DNA from: Streptomyces sp. RPA4-2
Lineage (GTDB): Bacteria; Actinomycetota; Actinomycetes; Streptomycetales; Streptomycetaceae
Direction of reading: 5' to 3'
Length of the DNA stretch: 64,000 bases
Assembly (NCBI RefSeq): GCF_012273515.2
Contig: NZ_CP050975.2
Span: 9,548,001-9,612,000, forward strand
Shown here one piece after another: positions 50,460 through 59,044 of the stretch (its first letter is position 1; each line of letters opens with the position of its first letter). Below the pieces are notes generated by a model. It had not been told where the DNA came from and made no database searches. It worked only from the letters and a program-made list of their open reading frames with translations. The position numbers and the translations under genes are program-made.

Positions 50460-51818
50460 TCAGTGACTTCCCGCAGGGTTGGCCACCCCGGAGAGATCGA
50501 GGAGCCGGTGCATGGTCTCGGGCGGCAGAGCGGGATTGGCCGCGGCGTTCCGTGCGGAGGCGGGGACGTTGAGGCGTTGATTCAGCTCCTGGCTGGGGAG
50601 TCGGGGGTCCCGAAGAGCCCACCAGCCGACTTCCGGATCGTCGATCAGCCGCAGGACAAGCTCGGGGCCGGCCTCGGGATCGTCCAGGGCGGCTCGGCGC
50701 AGCCGCGCATCGGGGTGGTCGACGAAGCGGGCGAGGCCGGGTTTCGCGAAGTTCGGGTGGGAGCGCAGGAAGGTCCATTTGAGGCCGTGCCAGTGGGCGT
50801 ACATCTCCAGCACGAGTGCGTGCGGGGCTTCCTGGCACGACTGGCACAGGGTGAGTTTGACGAAGAAGTCCTCGTCCTCGGCTAGGCGATCCACCACGTC
50901 GGCGGGCAGGTGCCGCTGCATGGCGATGCTCCGTCGCAGCAGGACGTGACCGGAGGCGGCGGCCCGGCGGGCGATGTCCGGTTGGTGGCCCCGTTCCACG
51001 ATCCAGCGCGGGGGTGTGTGGTACCCGTTCGGCACGACATACGCGACGGCGGAGCGCTGTTCCTCGGTGAGGTCCTCGCGCATCGAGAGGGAGAGCCGGA
51101 CGGAGTCGTCGGGGTCCTCGGCGAGTCGCAGGGCCAGGGCGGTCGGTACCTCGGGATCCTGGGCCGCTCTGCTTCGTACGAAGGGGTCGGGGTCCTGGAC
51201 GCGCTCGTCGGGCTCGGCTCGCGGCACCGGCTCGGGTGGGAACAACTGGGCGACGGCGTCCCGGACTCGGGGCTCGGGGTCGGCGAGCAGCGCTTCGCGT
51301 ACGGCGGCCGAAAGCCGCGGCCACAGGTCGGCCGTGAGGGCTGAGGCCCGCACCAGGGCGTCCTCGTCCTCGGCGAGCCGCGCCCGCACCGCCACCGGCA
51401 GGTCCCACTGCGTCGCCATGCGCCTGACTCTCGCCTCGCTGTCGCCGGCCAGGACCTCCGGCACTCCCTCCGGTACGCGTCGGCCGAAGTCCCCCGCGAT
51501 CGCCGCGTATACGAACCGGACCCGAGGTTCGGGATCGCGGGCGAGCCGTGCCAGGACGTCGACGTCGGCGGTCGGGTTCTCCACTGCCTGAAGGCGGTGG
51601 TCGATCCGCGGGGCGGCCACCAGCACAGCCGTGCGCTCCCGGTCGAGAGGGCACCTGGCCAGCCAGGAGGAGGAGTAGGCGGGCAGTTCCTCCACGGTCA
51701 GCAGCCGTGTCAACACCGACGCGGGCAGAGCAGGGTTCAGTGTCAGCCCACCGAGCCATTCCCGTGCCAACCGCTCATCCCCGCCCAACCGATCCAAGTC
51801 CCCACGCCCCTCGCTCAT
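50460..51818 (-). CDS. leucine-rich-repeat-variant (LRV)/HEAT-like repeat protein (452 aa)
   Basis: ATG 51818 (MSEGRGDLDRLGGDERLARE). Many ~24-residue helical repeats with the LRV signature: NPTADVDVLARLARDPEPRV, AEDEDALVRASALTADLWPR, DPEVPTALALRLAEDPDDSV, HPDARLRRAALDDPEAGPEL, NPALPPETMHRLL. A flexible scaffold of binding type is expected. Partners unknown. Confidence 0.82.
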   Translation of the reverse strand: MSEGRGDLDRLGGDERLAREWLGGLTLNPALPASVLTRLLTVEELPAYSSSWLARCPLDRERTAVLVAAPRIDHRLQAVENPTADVDVLARLARDPEPRVRFVYAAIAGDFGRRVPEGVPEVLAGDSEARVRRMATQWDLPVAVRARLAEDEDALVRASALTADLWPRLSAAVREALLADPEPRVRDAVAQLFPPEPVPRAEPDERVQDPDPFVRSRAAQDPEVPTALALRLAEDPDDSVRLSLSMREDLTEEQRSAVAYVVPNGYHTPPRWIVERGHQPDIARRAAASGHVLLRRSIAMQRHLPADVVDRLAEDEDFFVKLTLCQSCQEAPHALVLEMYAHWHGLKWTFLRSHPNFAKPGLARFVDHPDARLRRAALDDPEAGPELVLRLIDDPEVGWWALRDPRLPSQELNQRLNVPASARNAAANPALPPETMHRLLDLSGVANPAGSH

Positions 51819-51913
51819 GCGCCCATCCTGCTGGATGGTCGGGACATCCATGTACGTATACGGGCGATGAGCGGCGCCGGGACCCTGCCACACAGCCCGG
51901 ACCGGCACGTATA

Positions 51914-52375
51914 GTGCGTGACGTGTATTTCCCGGGCTGGCGGACTTTCTGGTGGCGTTACATCGCCGGCCCCGGCGCAGTAGTGGTCTTCGCGGCTCTG
52001 ATCGCCTTGCTGATCCCAGCCCTTTCCGCGCACGAAGGCAACGGCCGACAGGGTCGCTGGACGGCTACGAACATCCTCTGCGGCCACAACGGCTGCAACG
52101 AAATCGGCACCTTCTTGTCCGCGGACGGCGGCGACCGGCGTACGCGGATCAGCATGTTCGGAGGCCCGGACCTCGCGATCGGCCAAGCCGCGCCGGCCGT
52201 CGACACGGGTGGTGACGAGGTCTACCCGCCGGGCGGGGGCGACGCCTGGTGGCACGACCTCATCGGAGTGAGCGCTGCCGGGCTGGCCGTCGCCGCCTGG
52301 CTGTGGGCGTTTCCCATCCGCGTACTGCGGCGGCGTCGCCTGCGGCAGCAGCACTCGGATCCCGCGGTCGCCTGA
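51914..52375 (+). CDS. two-TM hypothetical protein (153 aa)
   Basis: GTG 51914 or 51923 can start it; I use 51914. TM1 is about residues 17-37 (GPGAVVVFAALIALLIPAL) and TM2 about 115-135 (GVSAAGLAVAAWLWAFPIRV), with a Cys-containing extracytoplasmic region (NILCGHNGCNEIGTFLSADG) and a basic end. Function unknown. Confidence 0.62.
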   Translation: MRDVYFPGWRTFWWRYIAGPGAVVVFAALIALLIPALSAHEGNGRQGRWTATNILCGHNGCNEIGTFLSADGGDRRTRISMFGGPDLAIGQAAPAVDTGGDEVYPPGGGDAWWHDLIGVSAAGLAVAAWLWAFPIRVLRRRRLRQQHSDPAVA

Positions 52376-52695
52376 CGTCGTTACAGGCCCTGTCCGGGAC
52401 CCGCCGGGCCGGAGTTGTCTCCTGCGTCCCGCCGGCCGAAGCCGCCGCCCCGCGCGCTCCTCACGGCCCCGGAGCCCCCGGTGAGCACGGCGAACGGTCA
52501 GGCGAACGGCACCGACATCACTCGATCAAGTCCAGTAGCGGCAGCGCGCCATTCAACCCAGCGGAACTGTGACCGGCATCACACCTCGATGTTCGAACTT
52601 CGACGCCCGCCACGCATCTAGTCGGCGTCGGGTCACCGGGCGACCGCACAACAGCACCTCCACGGCCGCCCATTCCATTCCACCGAGGAAGTTCA
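52376..52695. promoter_or_regulatory. intergenic region with a Crp-like site
   Basis: About 320 bp; no gene supported. It contains TGTGA-N6-TCACA (52568-52583), and AT rises towards the downstream start (52660-52695). Confidence 0.5.
52568..52583. promoter_or_regulatory. Crp/FNR-type operator TGTGACCGGCATCACA
   Basis: A perfect TGTGA-N6-TCACA palindrome, the classical Crp half-site arrangement, 113 bp upstream of the membrane-protein gene. Actinobacterial Crp binds closely related sequences. Confidence 0.55.
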
Positions 52696-53268
52696 ATGGG
52701 TTATCTGCGCGGATTCATCCCCTGGATCGTCTCCGGCGTCGTCTCGTCCTTCGACTGGCGCTGGGGCGCGGTAGGAGGACTCGTCACGGGGCTGCTGCTC
52801 CTGTGGCAGGACCGTCGTCGCGGAGTCGGCCTCGACGCGCTGATCCTGGAGATCAGCACCGTCGTGTACTTCGTGGCGGTCGGCGCGTTGGCCGTCGCCG
52901 ATCCCGGCTCGGCCCTGGCGGACCACACCGACGTGGTCTCCTTCGGCTGGCTGGCGCTCACCGCGTGGGGGACCCTGGCGATCCGGCGCCCCTTCACCCT
53001 GGGCATCGCCCGGCGCCAGACACCCCGTGAGTACTGGGACATGCCGGAGTTCATCCAGGTCAACAACCGCATCACCAGTGCCTGGGGCGCCGGCTTCACC
53101 TTCATCGGCGTCAGTCTGGCCGTCTGCGGGGCGGTGGACGCCCCGGCCTGGGTCGGCATCGCCGCCCATGTCGCCGGGCTCGTCGGCCCCGCCGTCTTCA
53201 CGAAGGTCCACCCCGCCCGGGCCCAGGCGCGCCTGCTGGCCCAGGCGCCGGTGACGTCCCTTCCCTAA
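52696..53268 (+). CDS. multi-pass membrane protein, hypothetical (190 aa)
   Basis: Five likely TM segments: FIPWIVSGVVSSF, GAVGGLVTGLLLLW, LEISTVVYFVAVGALAVA, VSFGWLALTAWGTLAI, and GFTFIGVSLAVCGAVDAPAW with a following one. A conserved-looking loop carries RRQTPREYWDMPEFIQVNNR. It resembles intracellular-septation-like hypotheticals of Streptomyces. No activity known. A Crp-like site lies upstream. Confidence 0.72.
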   Translation: MGYLRGFIPWIVSGVVSSFDWRWGAVGGLVTGLLLLWQDRRRGVGLDALILEISTVVYFVAVGALAVADPGSALADHTDVVSFGWLALTAWGTLAIRRPFTLGIARRQTPREYWDMPEFIQVNNRITSAWGAGFTFIGVSLAVCGAVDAPAWVGIAAHVAGLVGPAVFTKVHPARAQARLLAQAPVTSLP

Positions 53269-53298
53269 TAGGCCGTCTCCTCAATAGGCCGTCTCCTC
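53267..53298. repeat. perfect 16-bp tandem duplication
   Basis: AATAGGCCGTCTCCTC occurs twice in direct succession, across the stop codon of the membrane-protein gene and into the leader of the next gene. Confidence 0.8.
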
Positions 53299-53357
53299 GC
53301 AGGACGTTCGCAACCTCTCGAAACCGACAACTCACCACACGAAGGAGCAGGCACATC

Positions 53358-54059
53358 GTGAGCACCGTCCCGGAAGCAAGGAACATCGTTCTCGTGCATG
53401 GCGGATTCGTCGACGGATCGGGCTGGAAGGGGGTCTACGAACTGCTGCGCGCGGACGGTTACACCGTGAGCGTCGTGCAGAACCCCACGCTCTCGCTCGA
53501 CGGCGACGTCGCCACGACCAACCTGGTGCTCGACGCTCAGGACGGCCCGACCGTACTGGTCGGACACTCCTACGGCGGCGCGGTGATCTCCGAAGCGGGC
53601 AATCACCAGAACGTGTCGGCGCTCGTCTACGTCGCCGCGTTCGTGCCCGACAAGGGGGAGTCCGTGAACACCCTCATCGCCGACCCGCCGCCCGGAGCGC
53701 CCGTGCCCCCGATCCTGCCCCCCAGGGAAGGATTCCTCTTCCTCGACCGGGAGAAGTTCGCCGCGTCCTTCGCCGGGGACCTGCCCGTCGACGAGGCCCG
53801 GTTCCTGGCCGACTCCCAAGTCCCCTGGGGGCTAGACGCCCTGGGCGGGACGGTCGACCGGCCCGCCTGGCGCGCCAAGCCGAGCTTCTACCTGGTCGCC
53901 ACCGACGACCGCATGATCCCTCCGCCGGCCCAGCGCGCCATGGCCGAGCGGGCCGGCGCCACGGTGAGCGAGACCGGCGGAAGCCACGCCGTCTACGTGT
54001 CCAAGCCCGCCGAGGTCGTGGCGCTCATCAAGCAGGCCGCCGCCGGAGCCACCGGATGA
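53358..54059 (+). CDS. alpha/beta hydrolase (233 aa)
   Basis: GTG 53358 follows GAAGGAG. Features: NIVLVHGGFVDGSGWKGVYE (oxyanion region), nucleophile Ser in VLVGHSYGGAVISEAG, Asp in LVATDDRMIPP and His in GGSHAVYVSKP. This is the esterase-like group often next to redox genes in Streptomyces. Substrate unknown. Confidence 0.92.
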   Translation: MSTVPEARNIVLVHGGFVDGSGWKGVYELLRADGYTVSVVQNPTLSLDGDVATTNLVLDAQDGPTVLVGHSYGGAVISEAGNHQNVSALVYVAAFVPDKGESVNTLIADPPPGAPVPPILPPREGFLFLDREKFAASFAGDLPVDEARFLADSQVPWGLDALGGTVDRPAWRAKPSFYLVATDDRMIPPPAQRAMAERAGATVSETGGSHAVYVSKPAEVVALIKQAAAGATG

Positions 54060-54235
54060 GAATCCTCCGCAAGCGACTGCGTGCCCTGCATCCCTCCGCT
54101 CTCGAGCGCTTCGAGTACCAGCGTGCCCACGCCCGTGCCGTCGAGGTGCGCGGCGCCTCGCACGCGGCGATGGTCAGTCACCCGGGCACCGTCACCCGCA
54201 TGATCGAGGACGCGGCCCGCACCACGGCGGAATAG
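54056..54235 (+). pseudogene. short alpha/beta-hydrolase C-terminal fragment (59 codons)
   Basis: ATG 54056 overlaps the previous stop (ATGA). The product ends EVRGASHAAMVSHPGTVTRM IEDAA, the conserved C-terminal His region of alpha/beta hydrolases (GASHxxxxSHPxxVxxxI). With no nucleophile region, this is a remnant, perhaps of a tandem hydrolase copy. Too short for most gene finders. Confidence 0.6.
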
Positions 54236-54290
54236 GCACCCACGGCCCGGCCCACAACTGACCTGGTGCCACCCGATGTTCGCCGTCCTC

Positions 54291-54321
54291 CGTGGATTCC
54301 GTGACCGTCACGGAATCCACG
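54291..54321. terminator. perfect 14-bp hairpin between the hydrolase remnant and the carotenoid oxygenase
   Basis: CGTGGATTCCGTGA / TCACGGAATCCACG with loop CCG. It could end the upstream transcript or be an operator for the gene that starts 24 bp later. Confidence 0.55.
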
Positions 54322-54344
54322 GGGGCTCGATCAAGGAAAGCGGA

Positions 54345-55715
54345 ATGACCGACGACACAATGCTTCCCCCTTACCTCCGCGGCCGCTTCGCCCCGGTCCC
54401 CGAAGAGCACAGCGCGGCCGGCCTCACCGTGCGGGGCTCCCTGCCACCGGACTTGGACGGCCGCTATCTGCGCAACGGCCCCAACCCGCTGCCCGGCGGG
54501 GACAAGGGCCACTGGTTCACCGGATCCGGCATGCTCCACGGCATCCGACTGCGCGCCGGGCGCGCCGAGTGGTACCGCAACCGGTGGATCCGTACGAGGG
54601 AGTTGGAGGGCCACCCGTTCATCCGCGAGGACCTCACCCTCGACCTGACCGCGACGCCCGCCAACACCCACGTGATCCGGCACGCCGACACCGTGCTGGC
54701 CCTGTGCGAGGTGGGACTTCCCTACTGGGTCTCCGAGTCGCTGGAAACCATCGGACCGTTCGACTTCGGCGGGCGGCTGACCACCTCGATGACCGCTCAT
54801 CCCAAAGAGGACCCGGACACGGGTGAACTACACCTGTTCGGCTCCGGGTTCGCCCCGCCCTACCTCACCTATCACCGGGTCACGGCGGAGGGCCGGCTGC
54901 TCGACAGCCGGCCGGTCGACGTACCGGGCCCGACGATGATGCACGACTTCGCGATCACCGAGCACCACATCGTCTGGATGGATCTGCCCGTCGTCCTCGA
55001 CCCCGTCCTGGCCGGGCGCGCCGGCATGCCCTACCGATGGGACGAGGGGTACGGCGCGCGGCTCGGGGTCATGCCCCGTACGCCCGGCAGCACCGAGGTG
55101 AGGTGGTACGACGTCGATCCCTGCTATGTCTTCCACGTCGGCAACGCCTACGAGAACGCGCAGGGGCACGTCGTGCTGGACGCCGTGCGCTACGACCGGG
55201 CCGGGTTCCAGTACGCCTGGACGGACATCGGTGGATCCGCGGGACCGAGCGGCCTGGTCGGCGCGATGGAACCGGGCCACTCCCAGGCACCCGCCGTCCT
55301 GCACCGCTGGACCCTGGACGCGGTCACCGGCCGTGTCACCGAGTCCCAACTGGACGACCGTGCGGCCGAGTTCCCCACCCACAACGAAACCCTCACCGGA
55401 CGGTCGAACCGCTACCTGTACACCGTCTCCGGTGACGGCATCGCCAAACACGACCTCGCGCACCGCACCAGTCACGTCCACGAGACGCCTGGCACCCGCC
55501 ACGCCGGGGAAGCGGTCTTCGTGCCGGCGGCCGGGGCCACCGGCGAGGACGAGGGCTGGCTCCTGTCGCTCGTCTCGGACGAGGACGGAGCGGCGGGGGA
55601 ACTCCTCGTCCTCGACGCCGTGGAGCTCTCGGTCCAAGCAGTGGTGGAACTTCCGTACCCGGTTCCGGCCGGCTTCCACGGGAGCTGGTTGCCGGAGCCC
55701 GTCGCCCGGTTCTGA
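54345..55715 (+). CDS. carotenoid cleavage oxygenase family protein (456 aa)
   Basis: ATG 54345 has AAGGAAAG before it. The seven-bladed propeller fold is recognisable by GRYLRNGPNPLPGGD and GDGMLHGI-like GSGMLHGIRL. The four iron-binding His are in TAHPKEDPDTG, MMHDFAITEHH, VFHVGNAYE and FHGSW. Such enzymes cleave carotenoids or stilbene-like lignin dimers oxidatively at a non-haem Fe(II) centre. No carotenoid genes are adjacent, so substrate is open. Confidence 0.92.
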   Translation: MTDDTMLPPYLRGRFAPVPEEHSAAGLTVRGSLPPDLDGRYLRNGPNPLPGGDKGHWFTGSGMLHGIRLRAGRAEWYRNRWIRTRELEGHPFIREDLTLDLTATPANTHVIRHADTVLALCEVGLPYWVSESLETIGPFDFGGRLTTSMTAHPKEDPDTGELHLFGSGFAPPYLTYHRVTAEGRLLDSRPVDVPGPTMMHDFAITEHHIVWMDLPVVLDPVLAGRAGMPYRWDEGYGARLGVMPRTPGSTEVRWYDVDPCYVFHVGNAYENAQGHVVLDAVRYDRAGFQYAWTDIGGSAGPSGLVGAMEPGHSQAPAVLHRWTLDAVTGRVTESQLDDRAAEFPTHNETLTGRSNRYLYTVSGDGIAKHDLAHRTSHVHETPGTRHAGEAVFVPAAGATGEDEGWLLSLVSDEDGAAGELLVLDAVELSVQAVVELPYPVPAGFHGSWLPEPVARF

Positions 55716-55752
55716 ATCGCCCGACCGCCCAGGCCAAGGGAGCTCGCCCGGT

Positions 55753-56615
55753 GGCGCTGTCACGTTGTTGGGTGTGTGGGTGGTCTGACGGTGCGTCGGG
55801 GCATGGTGGGCCGGCCGTCCGGGCGGTGTTCAGGCCGTGGTGGGCCGGCCGGCAGCGCCGGTGATCTGGTCCCAGATGGCGAAGCGGATGGTCATTTCGG
55901 CGCGGTGCTGGGTGGCGGTCATCAGGTGGCGGTGGGGTCGGAAGTGGGGTGAGATGCCGCTGAAGGCGGACAGGAAGCGCTGGGCCGCGCCGACGCTGCG
56001 GAAGCCTTTCATCGCGTGTTCCCTCTGGCGGGTGGGCTGGTGGCTGTTCTCCGCCCGGTTGTTCAGGTACTTCGACTGCCGGTGCTCGACCGAGGGCATG
56101 ACCTCGCGTTGGGCGGCGCCGTAGGAGCGGAGCCTGTCCGTGACGACCACCCGGGGCACCGTACGGGCCTTCTTCATCAGGCGGCGGAAGAACCGCCTGG
56201 CCGCGGCAGTATTCCAGCGGTCCTGCACGAGGATGTCCAGGACGTTGCCGTCCTGGTCGACGGCCCGCCACAGGTACTTCAACTCGCCGTTGATCTTGAT
56301 GAAAACCTCGTCCAAGTGCCATTTGTCGCCGGGCTGGGGCCGGCGGCGGCGCAGTCCATTCGCGTAGGTCTGGCCGAACTTGGCGCACCAGCGGCGCACG
56401 GTCTCGTAGGAGACGAGGACACCGCGCTCCAGCATCAGCTCCTCGACCTCGCGGAAGCTGAGCGGGAACCGGAAGTACAGCCACACACAGTGGGAAATCA
56501 CCTCGACCGGGTACCGGTGCCCCTTGTACGACGGCGACGCACTCACCACGGACGACCCCTCCCAGCACGATCAACCACAAGATCATCCCACCCAGTCAGT
56601 CAACGTGACAGTGCC
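55753..56615. mobile_element. IS6-type insertion element
   Basis: Terminal inverted repeats GGCGCTGTCACGTTG (55753-55767) and CAACGTGACAGTGCC (56601-56615) match at 14 of 15 positions and enclose one transposase gene. Length about 863 bp. No target duplication is evident. It abuts an ISL3 remnant on the right, so it probably inserted into that element. Confidence 0.8.
55830..56549 (-). CDS. IS6-family DDE transposase (239 aa)
   Basis: ATG/GTG start at 56549 (MVSASPSYKGHRYPVEVISH). HTH-type RFPLSFREVEELMLERGVLV SYETVRRW, DDE residues in WHLDEVFIKI, VVTDRLRSYGAA and NNRAENSHQPTRQRE. Intact by sequence. Confidence 0.93.
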   Translation of the reverse strand: MVSASPSYKGHRYPVEVISHCVWLYFRFPLSFREVEELMLERGVLVSYETVRRWCAKFGQTYANGLRRRRPQPGDKWHLDEVFIKINGELKYLWRAVDQDGNVLDILVQDRWNTAAARRFFRRLMKKARTVPRVVVTDRLRSYGAAQREVMPSVEHRQSKYLNNRAENSHQPTRQREHAMKGFRSVGAAQRFLSAFSGISPHFRPHRHLMTATQHRAEMTIRFAIWDQITGAAGRPTTA

Positions 56616-57084
56616 GGACTCCCGGTTCGCGCTGTGGAAGAACGAAGCCGACCTCACCGACCGTCAGGCCGCCAAGCTCACTTGGATCGCCGCGACCGAC
56701 CCCCGCCTCCACCGCGCCTACCGCCTCAAGGAAGCTCTGCGGGCCGTGTTCACCCTGGCCAAGACCCGTCCCATCGCGGCGCTACAGGCTCTGGACCGGT
56801 GGATCGGCTGGGCCCGCCGCTGCCGCATCCCCGCCTTCGTCGACCTCCAACGCCGCGTCCGCCGTCACCGCGAGGCGATCCGCGCGGCTCTGCTGACGGG
56901 CATGAGCAACGGCCTGGTCGAGTCGACGAACACCAAGACCCGACTGATCATCCGCCGCGGCTTCGGCTTCCACAGCGCGGACGCGATCATCGCCCTCGTC
57001 ATGCTCACCCTCGCCGGGGAACGTCCCACCCTCCCCGGCCGCCAACCCGCCACAGAGTGACCCACTCATCCGGCAGGAGAGCCC
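56616..57084 (+). pseudogene. ISL3-family transposase, 3' fragment
   Basis: From 56628 the frame reads DSRFALWKNEADLTDRQAAK, DRWIGWARRCRIPAFVDLQR, GLVESTNTKTRLIIRRGFGF HSADAIIALVMLTL, the C-terminal part of an ISL3 transposase including the last acidic residue. It ends at 57060; the element end (reverse complement of GGGCTCTCCTGCCGGATGA) is at about 57066-57084. The N-terminal half is gone, replaced by the IS6-type element. Confidence 0.85.
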
Positions 57085-58207
57085 GATTTGACGGCTGCGA
57101 TGTTGTGGCGCGGTGGATCGGGCCCTCGGTGTGTGTCAGCGGCCGGCCACTGCCGCCCCGGCGGTGTGCCACGATCTCGGCCGCGATCGACACGGCTGTC
57201 TCCTCCGGTGTGCGCGCGCCGAGGGCAAGGCCGATTGGCGAGTGCAGCCGTGCCAGCTCCGCCTCGGTGACACCGGACTCCCGGAGCAGCCCCAGCCGTT
57301 GCAGGTGGGTCCGACGCGAACCCATCGCGCCGATGTAGGCGATCGGGAGCCGCAACGCCCGCTGCAGCAATGGGATGTCGAACTTGGCGTCGTGGGTGAG
57401 CGCGCAGATCACGGTGCGGCCGTCCAATGCCTGTGACTCCAAGTAGCGGTGCGGCCAGTCGGCGACCACTTCATCCGCTTCCGGAAAGCGTGCCGGAGTC
57501 ACGAAGAGGGGGCGCGCATCGCACACGGTCACGTGGTAGCCGAGGTATTTGCCGATCCGTACGAGTGCCGCGGCGAAGTCGATGGCGCCGAAGACCAACA
57601 TACGAGGCGTTGGAGCGATCGATTCCACCAACAGCGTCAGTGGCTCACCGCACCGGCTGCCTCGGGCACCGATCTCGATCGTGCCCGTACGCCCTGTGTC
57701 CAGGAACACAGTGGCCTCGGCACGCGCCGTCGCTTCCAGGGCTGGATCGCCGAAGCCGCCCGCACAAGAGCCGTCTGCCCGTACGAACAGCGCCCCGCCC
57801 ATCAGGTCGGCCGGCCCGCGGACGACCCTGGCCACTGCCACCGCATCTGCCGCAGCTGCGGTGGCCAGGGCCCCCACCAGCTCCGCGCGCTCGGTGGGGA
57901 TGACCGGCTGTACGAAGATGTCCAGCACTCCGCCGCAGGTCAGGCCGACCGCGAAGGCATCCTCGTCCGAGTAGCCGAACCGCTGGAGCGTGCAGGTGGC
58001 GGACGCCAGTGCTTCACGGCAGAGGTCGTACACGGCCGCCTCCACGCATCCTCCTGACACGCTCCCGATGACGGCGCCGTCGACGTCGACGGCCAGCGCC
58101 GCGCCCGGTTGCCTGGGAGCGCTGCCGTGGACCGCGACCACGGTCGCGACAGCGAAGGCCCGCCCCTGCTCGCACCAGCGCGACAACTGGTCAGCGATGT
58201 CCAGCAC
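57005..58207 (-). CDS. xdhC: XdhC/CoxI-family molybdenum-cofactor maturation factor (400 aa; last ~35 residues IS-derived)
   Basis: The XdhC_CoxI part is VATVVAVHGSAPRQPGAALA VDVDGAVIGSVSGGCVEAAV and the C-terminal Rossmann part is RMLVFGAIDFAAALVRIGKY ... VCDARPLF ... ALTHDAKFDIPLLQRAL, IGAMGSRRTHLQRL, and HSPIGLALGARTPEETAVSI. The normal end (GGSGRPLTHTEGPIHR) occurs near 57110; beyond it the frame runs into the ISL3 end. XdhC inserts sulfurated molybdenum cofactor into xanthine-dehydrogenase-type enzymes. Last gene of the operon. Confidence 0.88.
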   Translation of the reverse strand: MLDIADQLSRWCEQGRAFAVATVVAVHGSAPRQPGAALAVDVDGAVIGSVSGGCVEAAVYDLCREALASATCTLQRFGYSDEDAFAVGLTCGGVLDIFVQPVIPTERAELVGALATAAAADAVAVARVVRGPADLMGGALFVRADGSCAGGFGDPALEATARAEATVFLDTGRTGTIEIGARGSRCGEPLTLLVESIAPTPRMLVFGAIDFAAALVRIGKYLGYHVTVCDARPLFVTPARFPEADEVVADWPHRYLESQALDGRTVICALTHDAKFDIPLLQRALRLPIAYIGAMGSRRTHLQRLGLLRESGVTEAELARLHSPIGLALGARTPEETAVSIAAEIVAHRRGGSGRPLTHTEGPIHRATTSQPSNRALLPDEWVTLWRVGGRGGWDVPRRG

Positions 58208-58221
58208 GATGCTCCTTTCCG

Positions 58222-58500
58222 TGTTCGGCGGCGCCCTGCGCTTTTCGCGCGTTCACCGCGATGACTTCGCGGATACGGCGGAGGGAGCCACAGCGGCAGA
58301 CGACTCGGCGTGGCCCGGGTCGCCGTTCTCGTGGCCGCCGGAGTTACCTGACCTCGGCGATGGTGGCCATGACTCGTCCGGTCCGGCCGCCGCACCGTGC
58401 GACGCCGCGTACCAGGCATGCTTCCCGCGGCGGGCGCAGGGTCTTGCCGGCCGTGGGACGAGGCCCTTGACGGTGGTCACCACGTGCAGGGTCGCCTGCG
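58222..58500 (-). pseudogene. decayed second copy of the [2Fe-2S] subunit gene
   Basis: Frames on the minus strand give, piecewise, TVKGLVPRPA, GKTLRPPREACLVRGVARCG and VMATIAEVR, then a stop, and VVCRCGSLRRIREVIAVNAR. These match in order TIEGLPDTVGKDLHPMQEAW, VAQCGYC-region, IMAAVAKVR and ICRCGTYNRIREAI of the intact gene beside it. Frameshifts and loss of Cys show decay. It lies between the intact copy and xdhC. Confidence 0.7.
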
Positions 58501-58557
58501 AGAGCTGACTCAGGTGCCGCGTCATGCCCTGTGCGGCGCACACTCGGGCAGGGCGGG

Positions 58558-59034
58558 TCACATGTGCGCAGCGCCCGCCTTGATCGCTTCCCGAATGCGG
58601 TTGTAGGTACCGCAGCGGCAGATGTTGCGGATCTCGTCGAGGTCGGAGTCGCTGATCTCATGACCGGCAGCCTGTGCCTGCCTGACCTTGGCGACCGCCG
58701 CCATGATCTGCCCGGGTTGGCAGTAGCCGCACTGCGCCACGTCGTATTCCAGCCAGGCCTCCTGCATCGGGTGCAGGTCCTTGCCGACCGTGTCGGGCAG
58801 GCCTTCGATCGTGGTGATCTCGTCCTCCGGCCCTACGTCCTTGACCTTCACCGAGCAAGGATTGAAGGCCTTGCCGTTGAAGTGGGACGTGCAGGCCTTG
58901 CAGACATTGATGCCACAGCCGTACTTCGGCCCGGTGACGTCCAGTACGTCACGCAGGACCCACAGCAGTCGAAGGTTGTCATCGACGTCGACGGTGACGC
59001 GCTTGCCGTTGAGGATGAAGGTGTGCGTGCTCAT
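58558..59034 (-). CDS. [2Fe-2S] subunit of a molybdenum hydroxylase, isoquinoline 1-oxidoreductase alpha-type (158 aa)
   Basis: The plant-type ferredoxin cluster is in CGINVCKACTSHFNGKAFNP C (four Cys), and the second in DVAQCGYCQPGQIM ... NICRCGTYNRIREAI. Together with the large subunit downstream of the promoter it forms a two-subunit hydroxylase without the FAD subunit, as in isoquinoline 1-oxidoreductase. It starts 10 bp after the large-subunit gene, so co-translation is likely. Confidence 0.92.
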   Translation of the reverse strand: MSTHTFILNGKRVTVDVDDNLRLLWVLRDVLDVTGPKYGCGINVCKACTSHFNGKAFNPCSVKVKDVGPEDEITTIEGLPDTVGKDLHPMQEAWLEYDVAQCGYCQPGQIMAAVAKVRQAQAAGHEISDSDLDEIRNICRCGTYNRIREAIKAGAAHM

Positions 59035-59044
59035 GGTGCGCTCC

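Noticed and set aside
55745..56625. 8-bp target duplication of the IS6-type element
   Set aside because: The 8 bases on each side of the inverted repeats do not match, so no duplication is claimed.
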